From NCBI GenBank assembly GCA_021731345.1, contig JAKFXO010000093.1, forward strand, positions 1 through 7,349: a stretch of DNA of 7,349 nt, written 5' to 3'. The position numbers and the translations under genes are program-made. The DNA comes from Candidatus Peribacterales bacterium. GTDB taxonomy: Bacteria > Patescibacteriota > Gracilibacteria > Peribacterales > Peribacteraceae. Position 1 is the first letter of the stretch. Each line of letters begins with the position of its first letter. Below the pieces are notes generated by a model. That model made no database searches, had not been told where the DNA came from, and worked only from the letters and a program-made list of their open reading frames with translations. Positions 5,582 to 7,349 of the stretch are shown one piece after another.

Positions 5582-6932
5582 GTCCTTCTTTCGGTCGGCA
5601 CGCTCTATACGCCTTAGTAAGGACGAATTTGATGAAATCAGACAAAACATGCAAATGTCTGTAACGAAAGAGGATGGGGTACGTCCTACGAGCACTATGG
5701 ATCAGGAAAATTTTCTGAAATCAGCCAAAGGCCTGTCTTTGCGTATGGATGAAAAAGCGCAGATTCGCGCTGCCATTATGGAGAGCATTGCCTCGGGCAA
5801 CCCTTCCATGAGCCCATTTCATCGTTTTCTGCGTATCTGCTCAGGGTGTATGGCAGTGGTCATGCTCTTTGTACTATGTGGAGCTGGCGTGTCCTACGCG
5901 GCAGAGTCCTCTCTCCCCGGAGATCCGCTGTACACAGTGAAGGTGAATTTCACAGAATCTATTCTTCTCCGTCTCAATAACTCCGTGGAAGCCAAAGCCC
6001 GCGTGCAAGCTAGGCTTGTTGGCCGCAGACTTGAGGAAGCTGAGAAGCTTGCTGAAAAATCCAGACTCACCGCTGAGCGTGTAGCTATCGTCCAAGAAAG
6101 ATTAACCGCACACGTTGCGGCTCTTGAGGTAGATCTTCAGGAACTTGCAACACTGGACCAGCAAACGTCCGGCAGCATCGCCATCGATACTGCTGCGGAA
6201 ATGGAGGCACATGAAAACTTGCTGCAGAGAATCGACAATGACAATGACCCCAAGGACGTTGAAAGACTACTTACTGAAACGCGAAAAGCTCGCAGTATTG
6301 CGGAAAAAATTACGTTGGAAGTAGGCGTCAGAAATATTGCAGAAGTGAAAGCGAAAAAAGCTGACGATGAAATCAGGAAAACGAAAGCGGCAAAAACCTG
6401 GAAAGCGCGAGTGGATGAGGATGCCGACATCGCACATACGATTTTGACTGCCGAAGATGACTTGAAGGCCTCGGAGGAGGCTGCAGTAGAGGCAGGAATT
6501 CGAGTAGAGAAGGCGACGTCTGCTCTCAATAAAGCCAAGGAAGCAAAATTTATGATGCTTCTACCGTCGCGCACGAAGCTAAAGGAACGAACGAAAAAGG
6601 AGCGTCCAAAAGATGCGGATGCAGAATCATCCATGTCCTCATCGGTTGAAATGTCGTCATCCATCTCTCTGTCGATGAGCTCGTCTTCCGTAACATCCTC
6701 GTCAACTACATCGAGTACTTCTTCCTCTTCGGTCTCTGCGTCGTCGTCACAGACTTCGTCCACACCATCGTCAAAGAGCCGATCGTCATCGGCTTCGAGC
6801 ACTGAGCGAAAAAGTTCTGAAAGCAAATCCTCTGTGCGTTCTTCCAGCGTGAGCTCGTCTCTTCCTCTCAGTTCAGCCATGAGTGACATCCTGAAAAAGA
6901 CGGACGACCTCATCAAAAAGACGCTGCCGTAA
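5565..6932 (+). CDS. DUF5667-type membrane protein, probable anti-sigma factor
   Basis: The 455-residue product has a cytoplasmic N-terminus (1-88) with two copies of one helical motif: residues 6-33 (SFFRSARSIRLSKDEFDEIR) and 48-75 (NFLKSAKGLSLRMDEKAQIR). A membrane helix follows at about 91-112. The stretch AAESSLPGDPLYTVKV (112-127) is the hallmark of the DUF5667 start in Patescibacteria, followed by a long charged helical region (about 135-335) likely to form coiled coils. Residues 355-435 are about two-thirds serine, and an amphipathic tail ends the protein. Start ATG 5565 lies inside the sigma gene, giving a 17-nt overlap and suggesting coupled translation. From the order sigma then membrane protein with a cytosolic N-terminus, I infer that it binds and holds the sigma factor until an envelope signal is sensed. 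There is no zinc-binding HxxxCxxC signature of classic ZAS anti-sigma domains, so the mode of binding would differ. Confidence 0.9.
   Translation: MKFDPESFFRSARSIRLSKDEFDEIRQNMQMSVTKEDGVRPTSTMDQENFLKSAKGLSLRMDEKAQIRAAIMESIASGNPSMSPFHRFLRICSGCMAVVMLFVLCGAGVSYAAESSLPGDPLYTVKVNFTESILLRLNNSVEAKARVQARLVGRRLEEAEKLAEKSRLTAERVAIVQERLTAHVAALEVDLQELATLDQQTSGSIAIDTAAEMEAHENLLQRIDNDNDPKDVERLLTETRKARSIAEKITLEVGVRNIAEVKAKKADDEIRKTKAAKTWKARVDEDADIAHTILTAEDDLKASEEAAVEAGIRVEKATSALNKAKEAKFMMLLPSRTKLKERTKKERPKDADAESSMSSSVEMSSSISLSMSSSSVTSSSTTSSTSSSSVSASSSQTSSTPSSKSRSSSASSTERKSSESKSSVRSSSVSSSLPLSSAMSDILKKTDDLIKKTLP
6627..6869 (+). repeat. Serine-rich low-complexity segment
   Basis: Residues 355-435 of the DUF5667 protein are encoded by a run of TCN and AGC/AGT serine codons with Thr, Val and a few Lys/Arg. 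Codons are mixed (TCG, TCA, TCC, TCT, AGC), so it is not a simple trinucleotide expansion and selection seems to act on the peptide. It probably forms an extended, possibly glycosylated spacer outside the membrane. Confidence 0.8.
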
Positions 6933-6961
6933 GTCAGGAAGATGCAGAGTTTCTTGCGGGA

Positions 6962-6996
6962 CTGAGCCTTCTTCCGTAGGCTTCGTTCAGCCGTTT
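6962..6996 (+). terminator. Weak hairpin between the DUF5667 gene and alaS
   Basis: GAGCC (6964-6968) can pair with GGCTT (6979-6983, one G-U pair), with CTG/CAG at the outside and TTTT at 6993-6996. The stem is short, the loop is ten bases, and the T-run is separated from the core stem. It could give partial termination, or nothing. No convincing promoter for alaS is visible in the 75-bp gap, so read-through from the sigma operon is possible. Confidence 0.25.
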
Positions 6997-7007
6997 TCTC
7001 TCTTCCT

Positions 7008-7349
7008 ATGTCTCCTCGCACCACCGCAGAAATCCGTCAGGCCTACTTGGACTTCTATAAGTCCAGAAGCCACGCCGTGATCCCAGGAGCGTCATTGGTA
7101 CCTGAAAACGATCCAACCGTGCTCTTCACGACCGCCGGCATGCATCCGCTCGTCCCCTACCTCATGGGGCAAGCGCATCCGATGGGCAAGCGCGTGTGCG
7201 ACGTACAGCTCTGTGTGCGTACACAAGACATCGATGAAGTTGGTGACGCATCTCACCTCACGATGTTTGAGATGCTTGGACGCTGGAGCATGGGTGACTA
7301 TTTCAAGGAAGGAGCGATCACGATGAGTTATGAATTTATGACTGGTGTC
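7008..7349 (+). CDS. alaS: Alanyl-tRNA synthetase, N-terminal part (3'-truncated by window)
   Basis: The first 114 residues of class II alanyl-tRNA synthetase are present; the enzyme attaches alanine to tRNA-Ala in the cytoplasm. The start TAEIRQAYLDFYKSRSHAVI, then GASLVPENDPTVLFTTAGM (motif 1 region), KRVCDVQLCVRT (motif 2 strand) and MFEMLGRWSMGDYFKEGAI are characteristic of the AlaRS catalytic core. Between CVR and the VGD turn there are fewer residues than in the E. coli enzyme, which has an AGGKHNDL-type insert there. The rest of the catalytic core, the editing and C-Ala domains lie beyond the window. ATG 7008 follows a pyrimidine run (TTTTCTCTCTTCCT) with no Shine-Dalgarno sequence; the conserved N-terminus begins right after it, so this start is well supported. 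Confidence 0.97.
   Translation, partial: MSPRTTAEIRQAYLDFYKSRSHAVIPGASLVPENDPTVLFTTAGMHPLVPYLMGQAHPMGKRVCDVQLCVRTQDIDEVGDASHLTMFEMLGRWSMGDYFKEGAITMSYEFMTGV

Noticed and set aside
5565..5840. Classic zinc-binding (ZAS) anti-sigma domain in the DUF5667 protein
   Set aside because: No HxxxCxxC pattern is present before the membrane helix; the ICSGC cysteines are at the edge of the helix itself.
6137..7024. Minus-strand open frame of 295 codons rich in Asp/Glu
   Set aside because: It is the reverse complement of the Ser-rich and Glu/Lys-rich parts of the DUF5667 gene. The plus frame has the domain pattern, membrane helix and coupling to sigma, while the minus frame has none and reaches across the start of alaS.
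1..7349. CRISPR array, transposase, integrase, tRNA or rRNA genes
   Set aside because: No regularly spaced repeats, transposase-like frames, terminal inverted repeats or cloverleaf patterns were seen on reading both strands.

Overview
The window looks like a piece of a Patescibacteria (Candidate Phyla Radiation) chromosome. The clues are a DUF5667-type membrane protein encoded directly behind an ECF sigma factor, a large unrecognised multidomain protein, a DUF11-type surface-like protein, and an alanyl-tRNA synthetase whose motif-2 region is shorter than that of E. coli. All coding regions read cleanly in the standard code, with no in-frame TGA, and the sigma gene ends in TGA. This argues against the lineages that recode UGA (Gracilibacteria, Absconditabacteria). 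The phylum assignment is inference; nothing here fixes it.

Layout from left to right: the last 37 codons of an unrecognised plus-strand gene (2-115); a strong rho-independent terminator (147-186); an extended -10 promoter element (209-217); and a 1248-residue multidomain protein (243-3989). That protein alternates helical regions with Pro/Thr/Lys/Arg-rich linkers, carries three divergent copies of a roughly 75-residue beta-type module, and ends in a thioredoxin domain with an intact WCGPC site. It meets, tail to tail with a 6-nt gap, a minus-strand gene (3996-4991) for a Gly/Ser/Asn-rich DUF11-type protein with one C-terminal membrane helix and no visible signal peptide.

A 68-bp divergent control region (4992-5059) separates that gene from a two-gene operon: an ECF sigma factor (5060-5581) overlapping by 17 nt a membrane-spanning DUF5667 protein (5565-6932). 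The latter is probably the cognate anti-sigma factor, with two tandem copies of a short helical motif on the predicted cytoplasmic side, then a membrane helix, an external helical domain and a serine-rich tail. After 75 bp comes the 5' end of alaS (7008 onward, cut by the window end).

How the parts may work together (inference): the sigma/DUF5667 pair looks like an envelope-sensing regulatory switch. The divergently transcribed DUF11-type gene, whose -35 box overlaps a possible sigma-operon -35 box, is an obvious candidate target. None of the five visible start codons has a convincing Shine-Dalgarno sequence in register; four are preceded directly by CT, three of them within a pyrimidine-rich run. 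The one excellent Shine-Dalgarno sequence in the window precedes an out-of-frame ATG.
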